A stretch of DNA of 64,000 nucleotides from Deferribacteraceae bacterium UBA6793 (lineage in GTDB: Bacteria > Chrysiogenota > Deferribacteres > Deferribacterales > Geovibrionaceae): assembly GCA_002452405.1 (NCBI GenBank), contig DKFP01000010.1:124001-188000 (forward strand). The letters are read 5' to 3'. The notes under the pieces are model-generated. The model searched no databases. It was not told the origin of the DNA and saw nothing but the letters and a program-made list of their open reading frames with translations. The stretch's first letter is position 1. Each line of letters starts with the position of its first letter. Below, in pieces: positions 16,756 through 25,047 of this stretch. The position numbers were made by a program, and so were the translations under genes.

Positions 16756-18210
16756 TTACGCCTCCTCCGGATCTATTATCCAAGTGTCCTTGCTTCCGCC
16801 GCCCTGTGATGAGTTCACTATCAGAGAGCCTTCGCGCAGGGCAACACGGGTAAGACCGCCCGCCGTGCAGTATGAGCTTTCGCCCTGAAGGATGAACGGA
16901 CGCAGATCAACGTGCCGTCCGGCAAGGGTGCCCTTGTCCGTGAGCGTCGGAGTGACAGACAGGGAAAGGGTGGGCTGTGCTATATAATTTCTGGGATTCT
17001 CGTTGATAAGATACCGGAACTGATCAAGCTGTTCCTCTGTTGAATGGGGACCCACAAGCATACCGTAACCGCCGGATTCGTTGGCTGGTTTTACTACGAG
17101 TTTTTCAAGGTTATCAAGAACGAACTGCCTCTGTTCCTCTTCGCGGCAGAGATAGGTCTCGACGTTGGGGATAAGCGGTTTCTCGCCCAGATAAAACTCT
17201 ATCATCTGCGGAACGTATGCGTATACCACCTTGTCGTCGGCAACACCGGTTCCGGGTGCGTTTGCAATGGCGACGTTCCCCTTTTTCCATGCGCGCATAA
17301 GCCCCGGTACGCCCAGAGCGGAATCAGCCCTGAAAACTTCGGGGTCAAGGAAGTCGTCGTCTATCCTGCGATAAATAACGTCAACCTGTGTCAGACCGGA
17401 AATGGTCTTCATGTATACCTTGTCGTCCGTATCAACAAAGAGGTCTGCGCCCTCCACAAGCTCCGCTCCCATCTGCTGTGCGAGAAACGCGTGCTCAAAA
17501 TAGGCGGAGTTGAATACTCCGGGGGTAAGCACCACTATTTCGGGTTCTTTGTCACACGCCGGAGCGATTGACGTAAGCATATCGAAAAGTTTCGCCGGAT
17601 AGTCGTCAACGGGTATGATGTTGATGTCCTTGAAGAGCTCCGGAAACACACGCTTGGTTATCTTGCGGTTCTCCAGCATATAGGAAACGCCGGAGGGAAC
17701 GCGGAGGTTATCCTCCAGAACGTAAAGCGTTCCGTCGCCGTCGCGCACTATGTCGCTCCCGCAGATATTCGCCCATGCTCCGTGGGCAGGTGTCATTCCG
17801 ATACATTCCTTGCGGAAGTTTTTGGACGTCATTATCACATCCGCCGGCACTATGCCGCTCTTGATGATCTCCTGACTGTTGTATAGATCATTGATGAACA
17901 TATTGAGTGCTTTCAGCCTCTGTTTGAGACCCTCTTCGGCGAGTTTCCATTCCATCCCGCATATCACCCTCGGGATGATATCGAAAGGCCACGCGCGGTC
18001 TATGTTCGTACCGTCGCTGTACACCGTAAAGGTGATGCCAAGCTCCACAATGGCGGCATCCGCCGTCTTTTTCCTCTTATAGATGTCCTGCGTGGAAAGG
18101 TTTTGCAGGTGGCGGAAAACATCGCGACTCGCCTCTCTCGGCACTCCTTTGGACTGGAAAAGCTCGTCGTAAAATCTTCCGGGTTCATATTCGTTCCAGT
18201 TGATAGACAT
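16756..18210 (-). CDS. Circularly permuted ATP-grasp protein (DUF404/DUF407 type)
   Basis: About 484 residues. Diagnostic segments are MTSKNFRKECIGMTPAHGAW, DGTLYVLEDNLRVPSGVSYM, the loop VVLTPGVFNSAYFEHAFLAQ, DVIYRRIDDDFLDPE, and the ATP-binding lysine motif KLVVKPANESGGYGMLVG. Such enzymes are predicted to form an amide or peptide bond using ATP. I start at ATG 18210, five bases after GGAGG; the longer frame to 18237 would overlap the -10 box of the promoter. It is the first gene of the operon with alpha-E and the zinc peptidase. Substrates are unknown. Confidence 0.93.
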   Translation of the reverse strand: MSINWNEYEPGRFYDELFQSKGVPREASRDVFRHLQNLSTQDIYKRKKTADAAIVELGITFTVYSDGTNIDRAWPFDIIPRVICGMEWKLAEEGLKQRLKALNMFINDLYNSQEIIKSGIVPADVIMTSKNFRKECIGMTPAHGAWANICGSDIVRDGDGTLYVLEDNLRVPSGVSYMLENRKITKRVFPELFKDINIIPVDDYPAKLFDMLTSIAPACDKEPEIVVLTPGVFNSAYFEHAFLAQQMGAELVEGADLFVDTDDKVYMKTISGLTQVDVIYRRIDDDFLDPEVFRADSALGVPGLMRAWKKGNVAIANAPGTGVADDKVVYAYVPQMIEFYLGEKPLIPNVETYLCREEEQRQFVLDNLEKLVVKPANESGGYGMLVGPHSTEEQLDQFRYLINENPRNYIAQPTLSLSVTPTLTDKGTLAGRHVDLRPFILQGESSYCTAGGLTRVALREGSLIVNSSQGGGSKDTWIIDPEEA

Positions 18211-18236
18211 ATTTGCCTCCAAACATTTACGCGACA

Positions 18237-18265
18237 ATTTTAATCCTAAGAAAAATTATTGTCAA
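18237..18265 (-). promoter_or_regulatory. Sigma-70 promoter for the ATP-grasp operon
   Basis: The minus strand has TTGACA (18260-18265), a 17-base spacer and TAAAAT (18237-18242). It lies just upstream of the chosen ATP-grasp start at 18210, with the GGAGG ribosome site between. Confidence 0.8.
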
Positions 18266-18355
18266 CTGACCGTGTCTGAATCATTCTACACCCGCCGAAT
18301 TAAACTTGTTGAGTTAAATGCGTAATGTGCTACTTTATTTTTTTCGGAGGATGAA

Positions 18356-19210
18356 ATGTCGAAGTCAGGATCATACCGTCTGCTGGACAGCGGACTGGGC
18401 AGAAAACTTGAGGACGTGGGCGGATTTATCATAGACAGACCCTGCGGGCAGGCTGTCTGGGAGAAAACACTGAAAGAAAGCAGATGGCAGGAAGTGCACG
18501 CCATATTCTCACGCGAGGGCGGCAGCAGCTGGTCGTACAGAAAAAATATGCCTGCGGAATGGATCATCGACCTCGACGGACTGAAATTTTATATTTCACC
18601 CACCGATTTCGGACACCTCGGCGTATTCCCTGAACACAGATATTCGTGGGGATGGGTACGGGAACGCATACAGAACGCAAAGAAACCTCTGCGCGTGCTT
18701 AACCTTTTCTCATATTCCGGAGCGGCAACCATAGCCGCCGCAAAAGAGGGTGCGGACGTGACACACGTTGACGCATCCCAAAAGATTAACGACCTGGCAA
18801 AACGCAACATGAAACTCAATGAAACAGACCCGCACAAGGTGCGTCTAATCACCGACGACGTTATAAAATACCTGAAACGCGAAGAGAAACGCGGCTCGAA
18901 ATATGACGGGGTGATACTCGACCCGCCCAGCTTCGGCAGGGGCAGCAAGGGAGAGGTTTTCAAGATTGACACTCATCTCCCTGAAATACTGAAACTGATA
19001 AAAAAAGTGCTGAACCAGAACCCGTCGTTCGTGGTTCTGACATGCCATACCCCCGGATACACCCCCATGACCCTGAAAAACCTGCTTACGCAGATGATGG
19101 CAGGTGTGAACGGCGAAATAGAGACATCGGAACTGACTCTGGATAGAGGCGAAACTGAAATACCTGTTCCGGCAGGGTTCTTCGCAGCGTGGAAACAACA
19201 GGGGCTTTGA
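18356..19210 (+). CDS. Class I SAM-dependent methyltransferase, probably an RlmI-like RNA methyltransferase
   Basis: A 284-residue enzyme. Motif I (LRVLNLFSYSGAATIAAAKEGA) binds S-adenosylmethionine, and the acidic end of strand 2 is THVDASQKIN. The catalytic motif IV LDPPSFGRGSKGEVF is typical of the RlmI/RlmL-like and PF10672 methyltransferases that act on rRNA cytosine or guanine. No N-terminal PUA domain is seen, so it is not a standard RlmI. The stop overlaps the next gene, a pseudouridine synthase (TGATG), which also supports an RNA-modification role. The exact site is unknown. The ribosome site GGAGGA lies just before the ATG. Confidence 0.88.
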   Translation: MSKSGSYRLLDSGLGRKLEDVGGFIIDRPCGQAVWEKTLKESRWQEVHAIFSREGGSSWSYRKNMPAEWIIDLDGLKFYISPTDFGHLGVFPEHRYSWGWVRERIQNAKKPLRVLNLFSYSGAATIAAAKEGADVTHVDASQKINDLAKRNMKLNETDPHKVRLITDDVIKYLKREEKRGSKYDGVILDPPSFGRGSKGEVFKIDTHLPEILKLIKKVLNQNPSFVVLTCHTPGYTPMTLKNLLTQMMAGVNGEIETSELTLDRGETEIPVPAGFFAAWKQQGL

Positions 19211-19884
19211 TGGAAATACTCTTCGCCGACAACCATGTGATAGCCGCCTCCAAACCAGCCGGCATCCCCACACAGCCGTCCGACGGACACAAGGACAGCT
19301 TTGAGGACAGGGTTAAACTATGGCTGCGTGAAAAGGACGGAAAAACAGGAAACGTCTTCCTTCATGCGCTGCACAGACTCGATACCCCCGTCAGCGGCGC
19401 GGTACTCTTCGCGAAGACCGACAAGGCACTTTCACGCCTTAACGCATCCATGCGTGAAAAGAAGCACAAAAAGATTTATATGGCTGTTGTCGAAGGAATT
19501 TTTAAGAATACGAAAGGTGTTCTGAGACACCACCACTCCCACATGCGGTTCATGGCAAGGATAACAGACAAACCCCATGAAGGCTCCAAAGAAGCAGTTT
19601 TAAGCTATGAGGTGAAGGCGGTTGACGGCGGAAGGTCGCTGGTTGAAGTGACGCTGGACACAGGCAGGTACCACCAGATACGCGCCCAGCTTGCGCATAT
19701 CGGACATCCCATATTCAGTGATGAAAAATACGGCAGCAGAAACCATATGGATAACGGTGCAATAGCACTGCACCACTACAGAATGGCGTTCGTCCATCCG
19801 GTATCGAAAGAATTTATAACAGTAACCGCGCCGCTGCCGGACGCGTTCCCTTTCAATCGGTTTTCAGACCCAGATACTTTTTAA
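19210..19884 (+). CDS. RluA-family pseudouridine synthase
   Basis: About 224 residues, a single catalytic domain without the N-terminal S4 domain. The catalytic motif HRLDTPVSGAVLFAKT includes the active-site Asp, and the motif GRYHQIRAQLAHIGHPI is typical of RluA proteins. The open frame reaches 19189, but the ATG at 19210 overlaps the methyltransferase stop (TGATG) and the protein begins normally there (MEILFADNHVIAASKPAGIP). It should convert uridine to pseudouridine in rRNA or tRNA; short members such as RluA and TruC have different targets. Its 3' end overlaps the convergent DUF3795 gene by 32 bases. Confidence 0.93.
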   Translation: MEILFADNHVIAASKPAGIPTQPSDGHKDSFEDRVKLWLREKDGKTGNVFLHALHRLDTPVSGAVLFAKTDKALSRLNASMREKKHKKIYMAVVEGIFKNTKGVLRHHHSHMRFMARITDKPHEGSKEAVLSYEVKAVDGGRSLVEVTLDTGRYHQIRAQLAHIGHPIFSDEKYGSRNHMDNGAIALHHYRMAFVHPVSKEFITVTAPLPDAFPFNRFSDPDTF

Positions 19885-20365
19885 TCTCGTCCATATGCTC
19901 CGCAACGTAGGCGTTCGACGGTTCATGTCCGCATCTGCGGCATTTCAGGTCATACGCGGAGTTGGGGTATCCGCAGGACGGGCAGGAATAGCGCTGGCGC
20001 ATCTCAAGCACCCATTGGTGCGCGCCAACCTCGGCGATGCGGGCAAAGTCTTTGTAGATATCCTTTCTGTGGGGTCTTGCCACCTGAAATGTGGCGAACA
20101 GCTCGCAGGGCACCTCCGGACATTCACCGCAGGAGCTTAGTCCTCTTGATTTGGCGCATTTCACCATCTCGCAGTTGCGGCAGTAACCCGTGACTCTGCC
20201 GGAACGGCATCCGTCACACTTAACATCATCTATGTCCGCGCCGAACATCTCCGCAAAATACTGTAATTTTTCAACGTCTTCGTTTTGGGTTGCGATGTAC
20301 AATGCGCATCCGCCGCAGTATAACCCGCAAACCGCCGCCAGTACCGGCTGTTCTTTATTTGGCAT
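19853..20365 (-). CDS. DUF3795 cysteine-rich protein with C-terminal zinc ribbon
   Basis: A 170-residue protein. The N-terminal part (AAVCGLYCGGCALYIATQN, then CDGCRSGRVTGYCRNCEMVKCAKSRGLSSCGECPEVPC) carries the many cysteines of the DUF3795 family, which are thought to bind metal. The C-terminal zinc ribbon CPSCGYPNSAYDLKCRRCG is an added module. No function is established for the family. The gene is convergent with the pseudouridine synthase and overlaps its last 32 bases. That is unusual, but both reading frames look genuine since both C-termini keep family features. Confidence 0.75.
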   Translation of the reverse strand: MPNKEQPVLAAVCGLYCGGCALYIATQNEDVEKLQYFAEMFGADIDDVKCDGCRSGRVTGYCRNCEMVKCAKSRGLSSCGECPEVPCELFATFQVARPHRKDIYKDFARIAEVGAHQWVLEMRQRYSCPSCGYPNSAYDLKCRRCGHEPSNAYVAEHMDEIKKYLGLKTD

Positions 20366-20376
20366 AAAACACCTGT

Positions 20377-20697
20377 CTACAGAAGAAGTCTTTTAAAGAG
20401 TATATCCTCAGCGTCACATCTGCTGTCTATGATACCAAGAACATACACCTTGTCATCGCCAATGTAAATTATTACCCGCCAGACTGAAACAATCAGCTCT
20501 CTGTATGTTGAGATGTTCTGTCTGAGCAACTCCGGAACAAATCTTGTCCGTCCGGGCATTTCACTCAATGATTTAACGGCAGTGACTATCTGACGAGCAA
20601 CGGTATTGGCATTTAATTTGTCATCCAAAGCAATATGGTCATAGATGTAATTTAAATCAGTTTCCGCCCTTTTCGTCCAGATGATATCAAATGCCAT
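20377..20697 (-). CDS. RelE/ParE-family toxin
   Basis: A 106-residue basic protein of the RelE/ParE superfamily. Visible hallmarks are the N-terminal IIWTKRAETDLNYIYDHI helix pair and the C-terminal strand region (YRELIVSVWRVIIYIGDDKVYVLGIIDSRCDAEDIL). ParE members poison gyrase and RelE members cut mRNA; the sequence alone does not decide between them, but the N-terminus is more ParE-like. The start overlaps the antitoxin gene by 11 bases, the usual toxin-antitoxin arrangement with antitoxin first. Confidence 0.9.
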   Translation of the reverse strand: MAFDIIWTKRAETDLNYIYDHIALDDKLNANTVARQIVTAVKSLSEMPGRTRFVPELLRQNISTYRELIVSVWRVIIYIGDDKVYVLGIIDSRCDAEDILFKRLLL

Positions 20698-20962
20698 TTA
20701 TCTTCTCTTCAAGACGCTTTTTTACATCTTCATGAGATGAGACTCTGCCCTCAGCTATGTCCTTCTCCCCTATGGCGATTATTTTCAGCATTGCCATGGC
20801 GTCCATCATCTCCTGATATGACCCTGCATCCATCAGAACCGCCTTGGATTCGCCGTTCTGGGTTATAACGATGGGGCTTCTGGTTTCGTTAACCTGCCTG
20901 AGAACCTCCGCCGCGTTCGCCTTAATATAAGAAATCGGTTTGATGTTGTTTTTGATGTCCAT
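20687..20962 (-). CDS. Phd/YefM-family antitoxin
   Basis: A 91-residue antitoxin. The N-terminal domain (IKPISYIKANAAEVLRQVNETRSPIVITQNGESKAVLMDAGSYQEM) is the Phd/YefM DNA-binding fold. The C-terminal region, rich in Glu and Lys (DIAEGRVSSHEDVKKRLEEK), should wrap the toxin. Such proteins usually repress their own operon with the toxin as co-repressor. A short palindrome TTCAGGTCTGAA (near 20992-21003) upstream might be part of the operator. Confidence 0.92.
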   Translation of the reverse strand: MDIKNNIKPISYIKANAAEVLRQVNETRSPIVITQNGESKAVLMDAGSYQEMMDAMAMLKIIAIGEKDIAEGRVSSHEDVKKRLEEKINGI

Positions 20963-21016
20963 ATCGCCTCCAGTCTTAATATAATACTAAATTCAGACCT
21001 GAAACACAATGAAAAA

Positions 21017-21742
21017 TCATACCGGATAATGCCTGAGTGACCTGCGCAGGGCGGCGTAATTCGGGATATATCGCCCGACCAGCTCCCAAAAGAGCTTTCC
21101 GTGGTTGTGATGGGCGAGATGTGCCAGCTCATGCACTACAACGTATTCGATGCACTCAACAGGGAGCTTTGCCAGATAGATATTAAACGACAGACCGCCC
21201 TTTGAAGAGCAACTGCCCCAGCGGCTTTTCGCCTTACGGAAAGTCACGGTTGAGGGTTTCAGACCCATAATGCCAGACCATTTTTCCACCAGCGGAGGCA
21301 CTAACCGTTTCGCCTCTTTTCTGTAAAAAGCATCCAGCTTTTCAAGCAATATCTCATCCCGCATCATTTTCGGATTGTACTCAAAAATGCATTTTCCGGC
21401 ATGAAAACCAATCTTGACGGCACCAATACCCATCTTTTCGTTAAATATCCACTGATTTTCGTATTCAACACCGAGATAATGCATGTTTTGAAGGGGATCT
21501 AATGGGATTTTACGGCTTTTTTCCTCTAATTTCGCCTTAATCCATGCTGATTTTGATAAAATTATTGATATAGCGTCCTTTTCGGACAGGTGCGCAGAAC
21601 GCAAAACAACGCGGTTATCCGCGCCTATGCGGATGTATACCCGTTTAAGCTCAGGTCTTATCTCATGGGTGAACGTAATGCCGCCTGTCGTCAGTTCTCT
21701 GTCAGATGCGGCTGTTGTTGATGATCTTCGCCAGAGTTTCAC
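21017..21742 (-). CDS. YgjP/SprT-like zinc metallopeptidase (DUF45)
   Basis: About 241 residues of the YgjP-like M48-type family. The motif VVHELAHLAHHNHGKLFWELV contains HExxH plus the downstream NHGxxFW typical of the family, and KSRWGSCSSKGGLSFNIYL precedes it. The frame opens at 21784, but that start lies deep in the hydrogenase protease gene. A GTG at 21742 with AAGGA five bases upstream fits better and leaves a 41-base overlap. Function in bacteria is poorly known. It is the last gene behind the hydrogenase operon and may simply be co-transcribed. Confidence 0.85.
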   Translation of the reverse strand: MKLWRRSSTTAASDRELTTGGITFTHEIRPELKRVYIRIGADNRVVLRSAHLSEKDAISIILSKSAWIKAKLEEKSRKIPLDPLQNMHYLGVEYENQWIFNEKMGIGAVKIGFHAGKCIFEYNPKMMRDEILLEKLDAFYRKEAKRLVPPLVEKWSGIMGLKPSTVTFRKAKSRWGSCSSKGGLSFNIYLAKLPVECIEYVVVHELAHLAHHNHGKLFWELVGRYIPNYAALRRSLRHYPV

Positions 21743-22169
21743 AGGATTCCTTAACTGATTCGTCCATTTTATGCATAAATTCAACGCTTACGGGCTGTAT
21801 TCCGCAGATAACGATCTCAGCCCCGGTTTCCTCGCGTATCAGCTTTGTGATGAGGGGCAGCGGAACCTTATGGGTGCTCATGGAGCGCACCGACAGAGTG
21901 TCTTCATATACAATCTGTATGGTTCCGGCTGGAAAACCCATGTCCGCCGCATCGAAAAACACAGCCTTAGCTGGTTTAACCTCAAGCGCTTTATCATAAG
22001 CCGTTTCCGGCTTTTCGCCAGCATCGAAGCGGACTATGCCGTCCCTCTCGTCAATGAGAGAAACAATCAGCGAACCTGCGAAGTCATCTCCGCGCATGGA
22101 GTTTCCAAGCCCTATGTACAGTGTGGTGCCGTTTGCGGAGGGTAGGACCTCCCTGACAGTATCAGACAA
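21702..22169 (-). CDS. [NiFe] hydrogenase maturation protease (HycI/HoxW family)
   Basis: A 155-residue endopeptidase. The start region TTLYIGLGNSMRGDDFAGSL carries the GN-x-x-RGDD motif whose acid residue binds nickel in the large-subunit precursor. Other family features are FDAADMGFPAGT and the STHKVPLPLI segment. It trims the C-terminal peptide of the large subunit after Ni insertion. The gene overlaps the end of the large-subunit gene by eight bases, which points to that subunit as its substrate. The other Hyp maturation genes are not in the window. Confidence 0.95.
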   Translation of the reverse strand: MSDTVREVLPSANGTTLYIGLGNSMRGDDFAGSLIVSLIDERDGIVRFDAGEKPETAYDKALEVKPAKAVFFDAADMGFPAGTIQIVYEDTLSVRSMSTHKVPLPLITKLIREETGAEIVICGIQPVSVEFMHKMDESVKESCETLAKIINNSRI

Positions 22170-23478
22170 AATCCACCTCCAGAACGTGAGTTGAACAGGA
22201 AATGCACGGGTCGTATGCCCTCACCATCATCTCGAACAGAAGGGTTGCCTCCTCCTGCGGTCTGCCGCAGACCATACCGGCCAGCTGACGCATATCAAGC
22301 TCTATGTTGGCAAGGTTCTGTCCTGTGGGGATAACGCAGTCGGCGGAAAGGATGGTTCCCTTGTCGTCCACCTCATAGCTGTGGTAGAGCAGCCCGCGGG
22401 GAACCTCGACCGCGCCGACGCCCTTGCCGGCTTTCACCTTTATCACTTCATTCTCGTTCAGTCCCACTATGACCGCCTCGGACTTGTCCGTGCCTTTTTC
22501 CAGCAGCCTGTCGATTATCTGTATCGCATCGTCGGTGAAGTGGAAGCACTCCACAATCTGCGCCGCCGTATTAAGATAAGCGTTTGAGCAGACGGGTTTC
22601 AGTTTAAGCTCGTCCGCCGCGTACTTTGCCAGAGGATGGAGCATATCGTAATTATTATTGAACCTTGCCAGAGCGCCCACCATGTACGATTCGCCTGACA
22701 GTTTGCAGTGTTTCGCCGTTGAATGGGGCACAAGATACTCGTTGGTAAGGCTTTTATATTCGGATTTATCTTTTATTATCCCTTTGCTGGATTTAACTTT
22801 TCCGTTCAGAAGGGCATACCCTGCGTCGCTTGTGAGGGAAACGTATTCGGTCTCCCGCTCAAATTCGGGAAAAACGAAGGTCTTGGCAAGTTCCAGCGTC
22901 GGCAGGAGATCCTGTTTTATGGACGAAAAATGCTTTTTCATTTCCAGAAGGTCGGCTTCGGACGGTATCTTAGTGAAACCGCCCACGGTGGACGAGATGG
23001 GGTGAACATGCCGCCCGACGAGGATAGAACAGGCATCGTTGCAGCATTTTTTCATGCGCAGTGCGCGGCGCACAGCCTCCCCGTGGGTTGCTGTCAGCGC
23101 AAGGGCGCTCTTTTTACCGAGCATGTCCGGTGCCGCAAGCATATATATGTGAAGAATGTGGCTGTCGAGGTTTTCAAGGTGCAGAAGTATCCTGCGCAGC
23201 ATCACCGTCTGCTTTGAAGGAATGAAGCCGATGGCATCCTCCGCCGCCTGTATACTGGCGAGGCTGTGCCCGCAGGAACATATCCCGCAGATGCGGCAGG
23301 TGATGTGCTGAAGCTCGAATATACTTCTGCCGCGCACCATCGCCTCAAAAAAACGAGGAGCTTCAACGATTTTCAGCTCGCATTTGTTAAGTTTTCCGTT
23401 CTTCATGTCAACGACGATATGTCCGTGCCCCTCAACGCGTGTGAGAAACTCCACGTTAACAGAGAGATTTTTACTCAT
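22162..23478 (-). CDS. hydA: [NiFe] hydrogenase large (alpha) subunit, cytosolic group 3b type
   Basis: A 438-residue catalytic subunit. The N-terminal nickel motif R-x-C-G-I-C-S-x-G-H places ligands at Cys64 and Cys67, and the C-terminal DPCISCSTH gives Cys425 and Cys428. After His431 only seven residues (VLEVDFV) remain; these are what the maturation protease would remove. The size and neighbouring FAD/NAD and Fe-S subunits match the four-subunit cytosolic bidirectional NAD(P)-linked hydrogenases (sulfhydrogenases) of Pyrococcus type. The order beta-gamma-delta-alpha in the operon is also the Pyrococcus hyd order. It would interconvert H2 and protons in the cytoplasm. It overlaps the small-subunit gene by eight bases. 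Confidence 0.95.
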   Translation of the reverse strand: MSKNLSVNVEFLTRVEGHGHIVVDMKNGKLNKCELKIVEAPRFFEAMVRGRSIFELQHITCRICGICSCGHSLASIQAAEDAIGFIPSKQTVMLRRILLHLENLDSHILHIYMLAAPDMLGKKSALALTATHGEAVRRALRMKKCCNDACSILVGRHVHPISSTVGGFTKIPSEADLLEMKKHFSSIKQDLLPTLELAKTFVFPEFERETEYVSLTSDAGYALLNGKVKSSKGIIKDKSEYKSLTNEYLVPHSTAKHCKLSGESYMVGALARFNNNYDMLHPLAKYAADELKLKPVCSNAYLNTAAQIVECFHFTDDAIQIIDRLLEKGTDKSEAVIVGLNENEVIKVKAGKGVGAVEVPRGLLYHSYEVDDKGTILSADCVIPTGQNLANIELDMRQLAGMVCGRPQEEATLLFEMMVRAYDPCISCSTHVLEVDFV

Positions 23479-24217
23479 CTTTTCCCCCTGCCGCGGCGTT
23501 GTACATATCTATGGATTTAAGTATCACGTCGGGATCGAGGTCGTATTTTTTCATAACGTCCCTTGCTCCGTGGATGTTGGGGTTGCTGAGCAGTCCTCGG
23601 CAGCCATAGCAGCGGTTTCCGTTGTTCAGACACCAACTGTTGCAGCCCGCCCTCGTTATGGGTCCCATGCAGTTTATCCCCTTTTCGTACATGCACTCGT
23701 TCTCGTTGAAACGGCACTCAACGCAAACAGCATGGTCTGGAATGACATATTCCAGCCCTGCCAGCGCACTTTTGAGCACTTTCAGAAACTCCGGCGGATA
23801 TATCGGGCAGCCCGGCACAATGTAGTCCACATCGATAACGTCCCCCACAGCCTTTGTTGGCATGGAAGGATAATCTTTGAACCTGTCGCCGTAAACAATC
23901 CTGCCGTTCTCCTCCATTGGAGTTTTGTTCTTTATACCGTTTATGCCGCCGTTAACGGCGCAGGCACCGTATGCCATAACCATTTTCGAGCGGCTGCGTA
24001 TCTCTTTAACCTTCTCTTCCGCTTCCACGTTGGTGACGCTGCCTTCTATTATGGCAAGGTCATATTCGCCATCCCACTTCTCACTCATCAGCTCGCGGAA
24101 CTCCACAACCTCGATATGCCCAAGCAAATCCAGCAGCTCTTCGCCAAGGTTTGCTACCTGAAGCTGACAGCCCTCGCAGCAGGCGAGGTCGAAAAATGCA
24201 ACCTTAGGCGCACTCAT
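23471..24217 (-). CDS. hydD: [NiFe] hydrogenase small (delta) subunit
   Basis: A 248-residue small subunit without a Tat signal, consistent with a cytosolic enzyme. The proximal 4Fe-4S cluster should use the cysteines in CCEGCQL, YGACAVNGG and PGCPIYPPEF. The C-terminal half adds further clusters through VCVECRFNENECMYEKG, NCMGPITRAGCNSWC and RCYGCRG. It passes electrons between the NiFe site and the beta/gamma subunits. It overlaps the gamma gene by four bases and the alpha gene by eight. Confidence 0.95.
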   Translation of the reverse strand: MSAPKVAFFDLACCEGCQLQVANLGEELLDLLGHIEVVEFRELMSEKWDGEYDLAIIEGSVTNVEAEEKVKEIRSRSKMVMAYGACAVNGGINGIKNKTPMEENGRIVYGDRFKDYPSMPTKAVGDVIDVDYIVPGCPIYPPEFLKVLKSALAGLEYVIPDHAVCVECRFNENECMYEKGINCMGPITRAGCNSWCLNNGNRCYGCRGLLSNPNIHGARDVMKKYDLDPDVILKSIDMYNAAAGGKDE

Positions 24218-25047
24218 ATCGCCCCCTCAAGGTCCTTCACCTTGTCATAGGGGAACACGGGACCGTCCATACAGCAGTAATACTGGTGTATCTGGCAGTG
24301 TCCGCACCTGCCCATGCCGCATTTCATATGTCTTTCCAGTGAAACGTAAATTCTGCTTTCAGGCATCCCCTTTTTCAGAAGCTCCTGAATGACGTATATA
24401 TACATCTCCGGCGGTCCGCAGACCACGGCAAATGTGTTGTCGGGGTTGAAGTTCACCCCCGGAATAAGGGTGGTGATAAGACCAACGTTACCTTTCCATT
24501 CCGGATCGGATTTGTCCACCGTGCAACAGAAATTCACGTCCATACGCTCCGCCCAGACGGCAACTTCGCCGCCGAAAAGCATCTTGTCAGGGGTCTTACA
24601 GCCGAGCAGTATATCAACCTTTCCGAAATCGCGCCGCTCGTCCAGAACGTAGTTTATCAGCGAACGCATAGGCGCAATGCCAAGCCCGCCCGCAATGAAT
24701 ATCATATCCCTGCCTTTAAGCAGGTTAACAGGAAATCCAACTCCGAATGGACCGCGGATGCCTATTTCGTCGCCGACCTCCAGATTGTGCAGAACTGATG
24801 TCATACGACCGATTTTCCGGATGCAAAGTTCGAACGTATCCTGATTCGTAGGAGATGAGCACACGGAAATAGGCGCTTCGCCCGCGCCGAACATGGACAC
24901 TTCGACAAACTGACCGGGGTCGTGGTCGAGGTTCTCGCCGTTTTTAAGCCGTATCTCATACAGCTTTTCAGTGGCGGTCATGGGGGTTATCTTAACCACC
25001 TCAGCCTTTATTATCTCATAGCCGGATTTTTTAAGCGGTATTCTCAT
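24214..25047 (-). CDS. hydG: Hydrogenase gamma subunit, FAD/NAD(P)-binding reductase
   Basis: A 277-residue ferredoxin-reductase-like protein. FAD binding is shown by DPGQFVEVSMFGAGEAPISV, NAD(P) binding by MIFIAGGLGIAPMRSLINYV, and the C-terminal 2Fe-2S site by CGMGRCGHCQ with a later CC pair. This subunit reduces or oxidises NAD(P), so the hydrogenase links H2 to the pyridine-nucleotide pool. Relatives in sulfhydrogenases also use polysulfide through the beta/gamma pair. Four-base ATGA overlaps on both sides show tight coupling. In other systems the symbol hydG also names the unrelated [FeFe] maturase; this is not that protein. Confidence 0.93.
   Translation of the reverse strand: MRIPLKKSGYEIIKAEVVKITPMTATEKLYEIRLKNGENLDHDPGQFVEVSMFGAGEAPISVCSSPTNQDTFELCIRKIGRMTSVLHNLEVGDEIGIRGPFGVGFPVNLLKGRDMIFIAGGLGIAPMRSLINYVLDERRDFGKVDILLGCKTPDKMLFGGEVAVWAERMDVNFCCTVDKSDPEWKGNVGLITTLIPGVNFNPDNTFAVVCGPPEMYIYVIQELLKKGMPESRIYVSLERHMKCGMGRCGHCQIHQYYCCMDGPVFPYDKVKDLEGAI

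Noticed and set aside
20377..20962. Mobile or defence island around the toxin-antitoxin pair
   Set aside because: Only the two-gene ParE/Phd module is present, between ordinary housekeeping genes. No integrase, restriction or other defence gene is nearby.
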